Below, piece after piece: positions 18,531-27,327 of a stretch of DNA of 64,000 bases. A program made the translations under genes and the position numbers. Source of the DNA: Sporomusa ovata DSM 2662 (lineage in GTDB: Bacteria > Bacillota > Negativicutes > Sporomusales > Sporomusaceae); the NCBI RefSeq assembly GCF_000445445.1, contig NZ_ASXP01000005.1, positions 372,053 to 436,052 of the forward strand, in the 5' to 3' direction. Every line of letters starts with the position of its first letter. Positions within the stretch are counted from its first letter, which is position 1. The notes beneath the pieces are model-generated. The model saw only the letters and a program-made list of their open reading frames with translations. It made no database searches and had not been told where the DNA came from.

Positions 18531-19445
18531 CTATTTGCCAAACCAGTCCGCGATAGCTTCTTTGTTTAAATCAGTACCGATTACGACCACCTTGGCCTCC
18601 TTGTCTTCCTCCAGGTATTCCCACTGGCAGTGATGAGGAGTAAAGTTAAAGAGAATGGAATACTGCGTATCAAGCTCCAGAATTCCTTTGGCTCTCAAAA
18701 TGCAACCGTTTTCCTTGCCGCTTAGAGCCGCCAGTACTTTTTCAAGCTCACCTTCAGAAAAAACCCTTGGCTTCGCAATGGAGAGACTATCAAATACCTT
18801 AGCGGCAGGCATTACGTTTATTCTTTCTTTCGCGTCAATTGCCAAGCCGTTTGCTGTATTTAACACTTCCACAAGTTCTTCTCCATCATGTGCATACCAG
18901 TCTTCCTTAAAAATAAAGGCAGTTGGGTTGATTGTGCTTATCTGGACAATTATTTTTTCTATCTCCTGATCGTCCATTTGATTAAAATAACTGAGAAAAA
19001 TTATTTGGGCATTGGCAATTTGATCTGAATAAAAGCCGCCGAAGTTTGCTGAATAATCCTCAAATGCCGCTATATCTACAATCGTGATCAGATGCTTTAT
19101 TTGAAGATCCAAATCTTCCTTTTGCCCAATTCCCCTGCAAACTTTTATTATGTCCGAAAGGCTGCCGACCCCCGAAGGTTCTATTAAAATATGCTGCGGG
19201 TGATAGTGTAACATCAGTTCTTTTATAGCTTTCTCAAAATCCCGTACGACACTGCAGCAGATACAGCCGGCATATATTTCTTTAACAGGGAACCCGCTGG
19301 GAAGCAAATCCCCGTCAACGCCGACTTCACCAAATTCATTTTCTATTAAAGCGACTTTGCCCTCCAGGTTTGGAATGATCTTTTTTAGGAAAGACGTCTT
19401 TCCAGCCCCTAAAAATCCGGAAACAACACTTATCTGAGTCGTCAT
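18531..19445 (-). CDS. CobW/YjiA-like G3E-family GTPase (metallochaperone-type)
   Basis: A 304-residue P-loop GTPase: GFLGAGKTS (Walker A, residues about 10-18), ENEFGEVGVDGDLL, and the metal-binding CxCC motif at Cys61, Cys63 and Cys64 (AGCICCSVV), followed by IEPSGVG. G3E GTPases deliver metals or cofactors; CobW-type members are linked to cobalamin and zinc. It is the first gene of the corrinoid methyltransferase operon, so insertion or handling of the corrinoid or the zinc of the UroD-type enzymes is a reasonable inference. AGAGG precedes the ATG by six bases. Confidence 0.85.
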   Translation of the reverse strand: MTTQISVVSGFLGAGKTSFLKKIIPNLEGKVALIENEFGEVGVDGDLLPSGFPVKEIYAGCICCSVVRDFEKAIKELMLHYHPQHILIEPSGVGSLSDIIKVCRGIGQKEDLDLQIKHLITIVDIAAFEDYSANFGGFYSDQIANAQIIFLSYFNQMDDQEIEKIIVQISTINPTAFIFKEDWYAHDGEELVEVLNTANGLAIDAKERINVMPAAKVFDSLSIAKPRVFSEGELEKVLAALSGKENGCILRAKGILELDTQYSILFNFTPHHCQWEYLEEDKEAKVVVIGTDLNKEAIADWFGK

Positions 19446-20103
19446 ATTGTACCTCTTTGCACTTTGTTAGTTGTAGTAACTCGAAACCCTTGATATTGTG
19501 AGGGACTCGAGTATCTTCGCATATTGAAAGCAGATGCTATGCAACGAGTTTCATACCCAGTATGCTTTATCATCAATAGAATGTCTAATTGAAAAATCCT
19601 ATCAATAAAATGCTTTCCGATAGAATTTGTCGATTTTTGTATCTACCGCATTTTGTCCAGTATGGACTGATATACTAATGTCTAAAAAATAAATCATGGA
19701 GCACCTCATCTGTCAACGCATCGACAATATCATCTATATTGCAATTCATTTACTTTATATATCTTTACCAGCACTATCATGTTGATATACTGTATACTAA
19801 CCTGCTACCCATTGGCTTCCCAAAAAGTGCTTCGTCCCATATTATTATGGGCCGAAGCACTTTTAAATATCTTTCCAAGTATTAAACTATTTAACACATC
19901 AAAATTAACCAATTTAGACTATGCTCGCACAGACTTAGGGGGGCGCTTTTACGACCCCCAATAAGTGTTCGCCCTCGTCTACGCAAACATAAAGTGCGAC
20001 ACGTTTCTAAGCAATGCAAAAGCAGGGTCATAGTACCAATGAAACCATGATTAAAACCTTAACATCACAAATCACTCTACTTGAGAAGAATACTATACTC
20101 TTC
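19446..20103. other. Intergenic region between the lpdA end and the CobW operon
   Basis: No gene is seen. It must hold the promoter of the minus-strand corrinoid operon in its left half, though no clear consensus stands out. A strong bidirectional terminator lies at 19822-19865. A weak hairpin (GAGAAGA/TCTTCTC, 20083-20105) overlaps the lpdA stop. Confidence 0.5.
19822..19865. terminator. Strong bidirectional terminator
   Basis: AAAAGTGCTTCG and CGAAGCACTTTT pair, continued by CCCATA/TATGGG around a TTAT loop. It separates the glycine cleavage operon from the corrinoid operon downstream. Confidence 0.75.
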
Positions 20104-21504
20104 TCATAACCTTTTAATCTGATGAACAATGTCACCATCAATGCCATGAGCGCTTTCCATTACTGTTTCCGATAAAGTAGGATGGGGATGAATAGTGTGA
20201 GCAATATCCTTGGCTCTCAGATCATTACGAATAGCTAATGCTCCTTCCATAATCAAGTCGCTGGCATGAGGTCCAAGAATATGCATGCCCAGCACTTTTC
20301 CACTGTCGGCATCAGCCACAATCTTTACCATTCCAGCTGTCTCTCCCATAGACACAGCTTTACCATTAGCTGCAAAGTTAAACTTGCTTACTTTTATATG
20401 ATAATTTCTGTGTACGGCTTCCTGTTCAGTCAAGCCTACTGTTGCTATTTCCGGAGTGGTAAATACGCAAGCCGGGATAGCCCGATAATCCATAACAGAG
20501 CTTAACCCCATTACGTTTTCTGCCGCTACCAGTCCAGCTGCTGATGCAACATGAGCCAGCATACTTTGTCCGGTAACATCACCAATAGCATAGACGTTCG
20601 CTACACTTGTTTCCATTCGTTCATTGACCGGTATTCCGGTATGCGTATACATCACCGCAGCAGTATCCAGGCCTAATTCTGCCAAAACCGGTCGCCGGCC
20701 TGTCGCAACAAGCACTTTCTCTGCATGAAACTCTTGGGTACCTTTACCTGTATCTACTTTTACAACTACACCTCCTTTCGTCGTTTCGACAGTAGTCACC
20801 TTGGCGTCTGTCAGTGTTTTAATACCTGATTTTCGCAGAATTATGCCCATCCGTTTTACTATGTCAAGATCGATATTGGGCAAAATATGGGGCTGCATTT
20901 CTACTACTGCAACTTCAGAGCCAAAAGCTCTCATAATTACGCTAAACTCAATTCCCACCACGCCGCCACCTATAACCAGTATGCTCTTAGGAATTTCGGT
21001 CAGTTCAAGCAGCTCATCGCTGGTGATAACTGCCGGTAAATCATGGCCAGGCACAGAAATAGAACTTGGTACCGAACCTGTAGCGATAATAATGTTCCTG
21101 GTTTCAAAGTTCACCTTTTTACTACTGTCGTGCATAGTAACTTCAAGCTTATTAGTGCCGTTTAAAGTAGCTGTACCCCGTACTACATCAATCTTATTAC
21201 TTTTAATTAGCTGCTCGATACCGCTCCTCAGTTGAGTAACCACTGAATTTTTCCGTACTATTACCGAGCCTAAATCAAAACTAATCCCTTCTGCTTTTAA
21301 GCCAAATTCTGAAATTCGTTTAAGCTCTTCCCACTTTTCAGCAGTTTTCAGCAATGTTTTAGTCGGTATACAACCACGATTTAAACAGACACCACCGATA
21401 GAGTCCTTTTCCACAAGCAGCACTACCCCCCCCAATTGGGCAGCACGGATAGCGGCAACATAGCCACCAGGACCACCACCAATAACTGCTACATCATATA
21501 TCAA
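20104..21504 (-). CDS. lpdA: Dihydrolipoyl dehydrogenase (L-protein)
   Basis: A 466-residue flavoprotein that reoxidises the dihydrolipoyl arm of GcvH with NAD+. It has the FAD fold (DVAVIGGGPGGYVAA), the redox disulfide GGVCLNRGCIPTKTLL, the NAD fold ILVIGGGVVGIEF and the C-terminal active-site HPHPTLSE. I chose the TTG at 21504 (IYDVAVIGGG) because GGAGG lies seven bases upstream. It is the last gene of the gcv operon, after a 61-residue ORF. Confidence 0.93.
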   Translation of the reverse strand: MIYDVAVIGGGPGGYVAAIRAAQLGGVVLLVEKDSIGGVCLNRGCIPTKTLLKTAEKWEELKRISEFGLKAEGISFDLGSVIVRKNSVVTQLRSGIEQLIKSNKIDVVRGTATLNGTNKLEVTMHDSSKKVNFETRNIIIATGSVPSSISVPGHDLPAVITSDELLELTEIPKSILVIGGGVVGIEFSVIMRAFGSEVAVVEMQPHILPNIDLDIVKRMGIILRKSGIKTLTDAKVTTVETTKGGVVVKVDTGKGTQEFHAEKVLVATGRRPVLAELGLDTAAVMYTHTGIPVNERMETSVANVYAIGDVTGQSMLAHVASAAGLVAAENVMGLSSVMDYRAIPACVFTTPEIATVGLTEQEAVHRNYHIKVSKFNFAANGKAVSMGETAGMVKIVADADSGKVLGMHILGPHASDLIMEGALAIRNDLRAKDIAHTIHPHPTLSETVMESAHGIDGDIVHQIKRL

Positions 21505-21527
21505 AGTCAAACCTCCATTTCCATGTA

Positions 21528-21713
21528 TTAACGTAAGAAGTTCCAACTATCACAGCTATATTTTTTGACTGCAAGCTGAGTAGCTTCCACCACTTCCTTC
21601 TTACTGAGCTGGCCAAGCTCCCCTTCAATCCCCAGTGCTGTGCTGAAAGTCTCCAGCATAACGACTGAGCACAAAACCGGCAATTGTTCCGTCAGCCTCT
21701 CTATCTTTTCCAT
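21528..21713 (-). CDS. Conserved-looking 61-residue protein in the gcv operon, unknown
   Basis: The ORF begins ATGGAAAAGATAG, overlapping the last codons and stop of gcvPB by 13 bases, and ends 23 bases before lpdA, as expected of a co-translated gene. The product is MEKIERLTEQLPVLCSVVML... ending KKYSCDSWNFLR, with a helical LSKKEVVEATQLAVKK segment. I do not recognise the family. Its place between P-protein and L-protein genes suggests a link to the glycine cleavage system. Confidence 0.55.
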   Translation of the reverse strand: MEKIERLTEQLPVLCSVVMLETFSTALGIEGELGQLSKKEVVEATQLAVKKYSCDSWNFLR

Positions 21714-23158
21714 TTTACAATTGGTTTTCGGGCTGCAGCTGTTTCATCAAGACGGCCTGTTACAGTTGTTTTCGGGGCGCTGGTAATTAGAGCGGCATCT
21801 TCCCTGGCATCCTGGGCAATACGCCGCATTACCGCTATAAATCCGTCCAGAGTTTCCTTACTTTCGGTCTCAGTAGGTTCAAGCATAATTGCCTCATCAA
21901 CAATCAGCGGAAAGTAAATAGTCGGTGGATGGTAACCATAATCAAGTAGCCTTTTAGCAATATCCAGAGTGTGAACACCATAGGGTTTTTGATTCTTAGA
22001 AGTTACTATGCACTCATGCTTACATAGTTTTAGAAAGGGCGCATGAAAATCTTGTCTTAACTGACTGAGAACATAATTGGCGTTCAACACAGCATCCTCA
22101 CTAGCCTGTTTTAGTCCAGCCGGCCCCATAGCCCGCATATAAGCATAAGCCCGGACAATTACGCCGAAATTACCATAGAAGGAATGCATCCTACCAATTG
22201 ACAACGGGCGGTTTTCGTCCAGACAGTATCTGCCAGCCTCCCGGACAATAATCGGTATTGGCAGAAAAGGAATTAGCTCCTGTTTCACACCAATAGGACC
22301 TGCCCCGGGACCACCTCCACCATGCGGAGTGCTGAAAGTTTTATGGAGGTTTAAATGAACCACATCAAACCCCATATCTCCAGGACGGGTGATCCCCATA
22401 ATGGCATTGGCGTTTGCACCGTCATAATACAGTAAACCACCTGCAGCATGAACGATTTGAGCAATCTCACGGATATTTTCCTCAAATAGGCCCAAAGTGC
22501 TGGGGTTTGTTAACATAAGAGCTGCTGTATCTGGGCCAACTGCCGCCTTCAAAGTTTCCAGGTCAACAGAGCCATCCGTATTTGACTTAATCTCCACAAT
22601 ATCCAACCCTGCTACCATCGCAGATGCAGGATTGGTTCCATGAGCTGAGTCTGGTACAATTACCTTATTACGATTTTCACCCCGGTGGCGATGATAGGCC
22701 CTGATAATTTTAAGACCTGTCAATTCACCATGAGCTCCTGCTACAGGCTGCGTAGAGACGGCATCCATACCGGAAATTTCAGCTAAATACTCTTCCGTAT
22801 TACTGAGCAGTTCCAGTGCCCCCTGTACTGTTTCCTCGCTCTGAAGAGGGTGTACAGCTGCAAACCCCGGAAGACGGCAGGCATCTTCGTTGACTTTCGG
22901 ATTATATTTCATTGTACAAGAGCCTAACGGATAAAAGCCTGAATCTACTCCAAAATTACGCGCCGATAGGTTGTTGTAATGACGCACAAGATCTGGCTGA
23001 CTAACTTCCGGCAACGCTGCCGGAGTTTTTCTCAGGAATCCAGCAGGAATAATCGTTGCTAAATTTTCCTGCGGCACATCGCTTGCAGGCAAGTCAATAG
23101 CCCTGCGACCCTCTTTACTGATTTCAAATACTAGGGCTGCACTTTTTCGATGACTCAT
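21701..23158 (-). CDS. gcvPB: Glycine dehydrogenase (decarboxylating) subunit 2
   Basis: A 485-residue PLP-binding half of the split P-protein. The Schiff-base lysine lies in HLNLHKTFSTPHGGGGPG. Other family blocks are PLGSCTMKYNP, TQPVAGAHGELTGLK and DSAHGTNPASA. With GcvPA it decarboxylates glycine and transfers the aminomethyl group to lipoyl-GcvH. Its ATG overlaps the gcvPA stop by four bases (ATGA). Confidence 0.95.
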   Translation of the reverse strand: MSHRKSAALVFEISKEGRRAIDLPASDVPQENLATIIPAGFLRKTPAALPEVSQPDLVRHYNNLSARNFGVDSGFYPLGSCTMKYNPKVNEDACRLPGFAAVHPLQSEETVQGALELLSNTEEYLAEISGMDAVSTQPVAGAHGELTGLKIIRAYHRHRGENRNKVIVPDSAHGTNPASAMVAGLDIVEIKSNTDGSVDLETLKAAVGPDTAALMLTNPSTLGLFEENIREIAQIVHAAGGLLYYDGANANAIMGITRPGDMGFDVVHLNLHKTFSTPHGGGGPGAGPIGVKQELIPFLPIPIIVREAGRYCLDENRPLSIGRMHSFYGNFGVIVRAYAYMRAMGPAGLKQASEDAVLNANYVLSQLRQDFHAPFLKLCKHECIVTSKNQKPYGVHTLDIAKRLLDYGYHPPTIYFPLIVDEAIMLEPTETESKETLDGFIAVMRRIAQDAREDAALITSAPKTTVTGRLDETAAARKPIVKWKR

Positions 23159-24501
23159 AATATGGCCCCCAATCTGGCTGTCAGCCTGTCAATTTCCTGC
23201 CGCGACCTCTTTTCGGTTACACTAAAGAGTGCGCAGCCTTTCAGTTCCGGATAATATCTGCCTAAATCAAGGCCGCCGATAATTTTATCGTCAAGCAGCT
23301 CTTTGTTAACTTCAGCAATAGGCCTATTAAGTCGCAGCGCAAACTCTTTAAAGAAAGGTGCAACAAACACAGTTTCGACACCCTTGAGACCAATTAACTG
23401 CTTATAAGCGTAATGTGCTTTGTACAATGAAAGAGACGCTACCTGCTGAAACCCATCTTTGCCGACAGTATTTAAATATATGGCTACGGCCAAAGCACAT
23501 AGTGCTTCATTAGAACAAATATTAGAAGTGGCTTTTTCCCTGCGGATATGTTGTTCTCTTGCCTGCAAAGTAAGCACAAAGCCCCGGTTACCTTCGCTAT
23601 CTACCGTCTGACCCACAATACGGCCAGGAATTTTTCGCATTAATTTTTCAGTAGTGGCAAAAAAACCGAGATAAGGACCGCCAAACGACAAAGGAATCCC
23701 CAAGCTTTGGCCTTCACCAACTGCAATATCCACTCCAAGCTTGCCAGGAGCTTCTAAAATCCCAAGAGAAATAGGATCAACCGCAGCAATTACTAGTACT
23801 CCTTGAGAGTGGGCTACATCAACAACAGCTTTTACGTTTTCAATGCAACCAAAAAAGTTAGGACTTTGTATAATAACTGCCGCAACAGTTTTATCGAGTT
23901 GAGAATTAATTTCGGCGACATCTAAAACACCATCCTGGTAACCTATCTCTCTCAACTGATATCCTCTGTCCAGAGCATAAGTGTTCAAAATTGCCCGGTA
24001 GTGCGGGTGCACAGTTTTGGCCACCAGGAATTCTTTACGTCCATTGACATTGGCTGCTAGCATTGCGGCTTCAGCCAAAGCTGTACCACCGTCATACAAA
24101 GAAGAGTTTGATGCCTCCATACCTGTCAGCTCAGCAATTAATGTCTGATACTCCCAGAGAGCTTGCAAATATCCCTGAGATATCTCCGGTTGATATGGGG
24201 TATAAGCCGTATAGAATTCAGAACGACGTAAGATATGATCAATTACGCTTGGTATGTAATGATCATATGCTCCTGCTCCCAGGAAACAAGTATACTCCTG
24301 GAGATTGGCGTTAGCACCGGCCAACGCTGCCAGATGCTTTGCCAAATCAGGCTCAGCCAAAGTTTCCGGAAGGTTTAATGGACGATTCAAAAGTAAATCT
24401 GGGGGAACATCGGCAAAAAGATCTTCTGTTTTCTCCACGCCGATAGCTGCCAGCATGGCTTTACGGTCTTGTTCTGTGTGAGGAAGATAGCTTAGTGACA
24501 T
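23155..24501 (-). CDS. gcvPA: Glycine dehydrogenase (decarboxylating) subunit 1
   Basis: A 448-residue N-terminal half of the split P-protein (YLPHTEQDRKAMLAAIGV, FLGAGAYDHYIPS, TPYQPEISQGYLQALWEYQT). The ATG at 24501 is preferred because AAGGAG lies ten bases before it; a longer frame start would contain that site. The start lies one base from the gcvH stop, so the two are coupled. Confidence 0.95.
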   Translation of the reverse strand: MSLSYLPHTEQDRKAMLAAIGVEKTEDLFADVPPDLLLNRPLNLPETLAEPDLAKHLAALAGANANLQEYTCFLGAGAYDHYIPSVIDHILRRSEFYTAYTPYQPEISQGYLQALWEYQTLIAELTGMEASNSSLYDGGTALAEAAMLAANVNGRKEFLVAKTVHPHYRAILNTYALDRGYQLREIGYQDGVLDVAEINSQLDKTVAAVIIQSPNFFGCIENVKAVVDVAHSQGVLVIAAVDPISLGILEAPGKLGVDIAVGEGQSLGIPLSFGGPYLGFFATTEKLMRKIPGRIVGQTVDSEGNRGFVLTLQAREQHIRREKATSNICSNEALCALAVAIYLNTVGKDGFQQVASLSLYKAHYAYKQLIGLKGVETVFVAPFFKEFALRLNRPIAEVNKELLDDKIIGGLDLGRYYPELKGCALFSVTEKRSRQEIDRLTARLGAIL

Positions 24502-24502
24502 C

Positions 24503-24892
24503 TTACCGTTCTCCTTCATCCAGCAGTTTTTCGTAGGCAGTGCTGTCTAACAGTTCACCCAACTGAGATTCATCAGCAATTTCCATAATTACAATCCAAC
24601 CAGCCCCGTAGGCATCCTGATTGACAATCTCAGGAGCAACTGCCAATTCTTCATTAACTGCAATTACCTTTCCTGACAACGGCGCATAGATATCAGATAC
24701 TGCTTTTACCGACTCAATCACCGACAAGCCGCTGTCGGCAGAAACCTCGGCACCTACTTCAGGTAGTTCCACATATACAATGTCACCAAGTTGAGACTGA
24801 GCAAAATCGGTAACACCGATAGTCGCTTTGCAGCCTTCAATCTTTACCCATTCATGACTTTTGGAATACCTAAACTCTTTTGGAATATTCAT
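24503..24892 (-). CDS. gcvH: Glycine cleavage system H protein
   Basis: A 129-residue lipoyl carrier. The lipoylated lysine is in SVIESVKAVSDIYAPLSG, and the start MNIPKEFRYSKSHEWVK is typical. Its ribosome site AAAGGGG lies nine bases upstream of ATG 24892, only about ten bases from the 5' end of the inserted group II intron. The ribosome site is intact, but any transcript from the gcvT promoter must cross about 2.3 kb of antisense intron to reach it. Confidence 0.95.
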   Translation of the reverse strand: MNIPKEFRYSKSHEWVKIEGCKATIGVTDFAQSQLGDIVYVELPEVGAEVSADSGLSVIESVKAVSDIYAPLSGKVIAVNEELAVAPEIVNQDAYGAGWIVIMEIADESQLGELLDSTAYEKLLDEGER

Positions 24893-25397
24893 CTTTATTT
24901 CCCCTTTCAGTGCGCACGTTGCGCGCTTCATATATATTTCACAGAAATCATCGCTCCTGCGTTGCGATGTAAGACAACCGACTTACCTCACGCGAAAGCC
25001 TCTGGGGGACAACAGCATGTCGGTAAAGTCAGGATTAGACAGCGCCTGCTGTCGAGTGGCCTGGCGAGTCAGGCCATATATGGTAAAGCCTTTGGGGCTG
25101 AATCCGGGTCTGTGGCCAGGAACGCTGCCGGACATTCCGGTATCAATGGGTATCTCCAATATAGGAGAGATTGGGTATAAGCAGGCCCATTGACACACCT
25201 GTGGTAAGCAGGGTAACGACCAACCGGATACCTACGTATGGATACACTATATGGGGTTGTCAAACGTGACCTGCCTAAGTACCCCTTCGGTATATGGCAG
25301 AGAGCCCTAATAGTAGCCTAACGACCTTCTGTAATGGAAGGTCCATGGTGAAGGGGGGCAGTATTCCAAGTTCCCATTTTGAAAGGAGTTGCTTTGA

Positions 25398-27170
25398 ATG
25401 GAGCAATCGAAACTCATGCAGAAATTGGAAGGTTATCGTCGTCGAAACGCCGCCAATCATGAGTATGTCAACAGTGATCTCTATCGGCTATTGTACGATA
25501 AGGATTTGTACATCATTGCCTACAACTCCGTCAAGTCTAATGATGGTGCAGAAACATCTGGCTCTGATGGCACTTCTCTGCACGGCTTTTGCCAAGAGTG
25601 GGTTGCTGAACTGATCGCTGCCATGCACGCTGAGTCCTATCAGCCTCAGCCAAACAAAACCATGATGATACCAAAGAGTAACGGGAAAATGCGCAAGTTA
25701 AGTTTTCCCAACGGTAAGGACAAACTTGTTCAGGAGGCCATCCGCATTATCTTAGAATGTATCTACGAGCCTACCTTTTCCGGCCTCTCCCATGGATTCC
25801 GGCCAAAACGTTCTACACAAAGTGCCATCGCCGAGGTAGAGACTTGGAACGGTACCATTTGGTTCCTTGAGGGTGACATTACCGCTTGTTTTGATGAAAT
25901 TGACCATCGCATACTGGAGTCAATACTTCGAGAACGGATTAACGATGAGCGCTTTATCCGCCTCATTAATAAAGTTCTCAAGGCCGGTTATTTCGATATG
26001 CAGCATAGTTATCACAGGAATAAAACCGGAAACGCTCAAGGCTCTTGCTGTAGCCCCATTCTCTGCAACATCTATCTTGATAAGCTGGACCGATTTATGG
26101 AGTCCATTATCAACCGTGACACGCTGGGGGACTACCGCAGACAAAATCCACAATACGCCAAGGCTAGGTACCAGTACAAGAAAGCAGTCAACAATGGCTG
26201 CGATTCGAAGATGGTTAATGCCTTGTTAAACGAAATGAACAAGCTCCCGTCTACAGACAGATATGACCCTCATTTTCGCAGAATAAAATATGTGCGCTAT
26301 GCGGATGATTTTCTGATTGGCCTGATCGCCCCTAAAGCGTATGCAGTGAATTTAAAACAACAACTCAAGGATTTCCTCCAAAACAAACTCTGTCTCCGGT
26401 TAAGCGACGAGAAAACTAAAATTACACATTCCGCTGATCATGACGTAGCTTTTCTGGGTTATATTATCCGCAAAGGCTATGGCAAGCACAGTAAATTTCA
26501 AATCCGCCCTTTTGATTCAGCCCTCTGTGTCCATATGAATACGGAGGGTATCTTGAACAAACTGCGGGATAACGGTATGTGTACTGCAATTGGCTATCCT
26601 ATCGGCATCACCCGGCTTCTTCGAGAGCTTCCGGAAGACATCATCAAGTATGGTAACCAAGTTTTGCGAGGATTGTTAACTCAGCAGCGCGGTTGCTGCA
26701 ATTTCTTTGAAGGTTGGCGTATCCAATACGTTGTGCAGTTTTCCATCGCTAAAACCCTAGCTCGCAAGTTTGACATCAGCCTCAAGAAAGTGTTTGCTCG
26801 CTATGGTAAGGCACTCACTGTGAATTATGAAAACGCCAAGGGTTACGCCCGTTCGGTCAGTTTGGCTCTGTACAAATCATTTGCACGACAAAAGAGTTTC
26901 TTTGCTACCATTAAGTCGGCTATCGCATCTTTTCAACTACCTGACTACAGTTTGATAAATCCGCTTTCCCGGACTTGCTACATTTGCGGCAATCCGCATC
27001 ATCATGTCAGCATGTATCACAGGAAAACGAAAAAGAAACTCGTCAAGCCCTATTCACCGATTATCACCGTCATGCTTGCAATTAATCGACGGCAGATACC
27101 GCTGTGCCGGGATTGCTTTGCTAGGGTTGATGCTAACAGCTTCCAACTCAATCAACTCAACCGACGATAA
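25398..27170 (+). CDS. ltrA: Group II intron-encoded reverse transcriptase/maturase
   Basis: A 590-residue protein. The RT domain has FLEGDITACFDEIDH, QGSCCSPILCNIYLDKL and the catalytic YVRYADDFLIG. A maturase X region follows, with a C-terminal HNH-like zinc segment (CYICGNPHHHVSMYH ... LCRDC). It looks intact, so the element may still move. AAGGAG precedes the ATG by nine bases. It would help splice the intron RNA transcribed from the plus strand and copy it into new sites. Confidence 0.92.
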   Translation: MEQSKLMQKLEGYRRRNAANHEYVNSDLYRLLYDKDLYIIAYNSVKSNDGAETSGSDGTSLHGFCQEWVAELIAAMHAESYQPQPNKTMMIPKSNGKMRKLSFPNGKDKLVQEAIRIILECIYEPTFSGLSHGFRPKRSTQSAIAEVETWNGTIWFLEGDITACFDEIDHRILESILRERINDERFIRLINKVLKAGYFDMQHSYHRNKTGNAQGSCCSPILCNIYLDKLDRFMESIINRDTLGDYRRQNPQYAKARYQYKKAVNNGCDSKMVNALLNEMNKLPSTDRYDPHFRRIKYVRYADDFLIGLIAPKAYAVNLKQQLKDFLQNKLCLRLSDEKTKITHSADHDVAFLGYIIRKGYGKHSKFQIRPFDSALCVHMNTEGILNKLRDNGMCTAIGYPIGITRLLRELPEDIIKYGNQVLRGLLTQQRGCCNFFEGWRIQYVVQFSIAKTLARKFDISLKKVFARYGKALTVNYENAKGYARSVSLALYKSFARQKSFFATIKSAIASFQLPDYSLINPLSRTCYICGNPHHHVSMYHRKTKKKLVKPYSPIITVMLAINRRQIPLCRDCFARVDANSFQLNQLNRR

Positions 27171-27189
27171 TTTTTTTTTGGAATATGGA

Positions 27190-27223
27190 GAGCCGTATGC
27201 GGTGAAAGTCGCTTGTACGGTTC
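27190..27223 (+). ncRNA. Group II intron domain V
   Basis: The 34-base hairpin starts GAGCCGTA and ends TACGGTTC, with a GAAA-containing loop and the catalytic AGC triad. It is the most conserved part of the ribozyme and fixes intron identity and orientation. Confidence 0.9.
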
Positions 27224-27327
27224 GGGAAGGGGTGGGTTACTTTGTTAATCCACCTATTTCATCATTATATTAATATAGATTTCATTCAAAGTTTTTCTTT
27301 TGTTATTCCAACAATGTTTAAAAATAA

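Larger units (their letters stand above)
24910..27257 (+). mobile_element. Group II intron inserted antisense between gcvT and gcvH
   Basis: The plus strand starts GTGCGC, fitting the GUGYG 5' end, and carries a structured leader of about 490 bases, a reverse transcriptase ORF, a canonical domain V (27190-27223) and a domain VI-like stem (GGTGGGTTA with TAATCCACC) followed by CTAT, fitting the AY 3' end. Boundaries are estimated to within several bases at the 3' side. The gcv operon runs on the minus strand, so the gcv transcript holds the complement of the ribozyme, which cannot fold or splice. The insertion lies in the roughly 90-base gcvT-gcvH spacer and breaks no codon. Confidence 0.85.

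Noticed and set aside
24910..27257. The RT as part of a diversity-generating retroelement, retron or CRISPR-associated RT
   Set aside because: A canonical domain V, the GTGCG 5' end and the maturase/HNH-like tail identify a group II intron. No template/variable repeats, msr/msd or CRISPR repeats are present.
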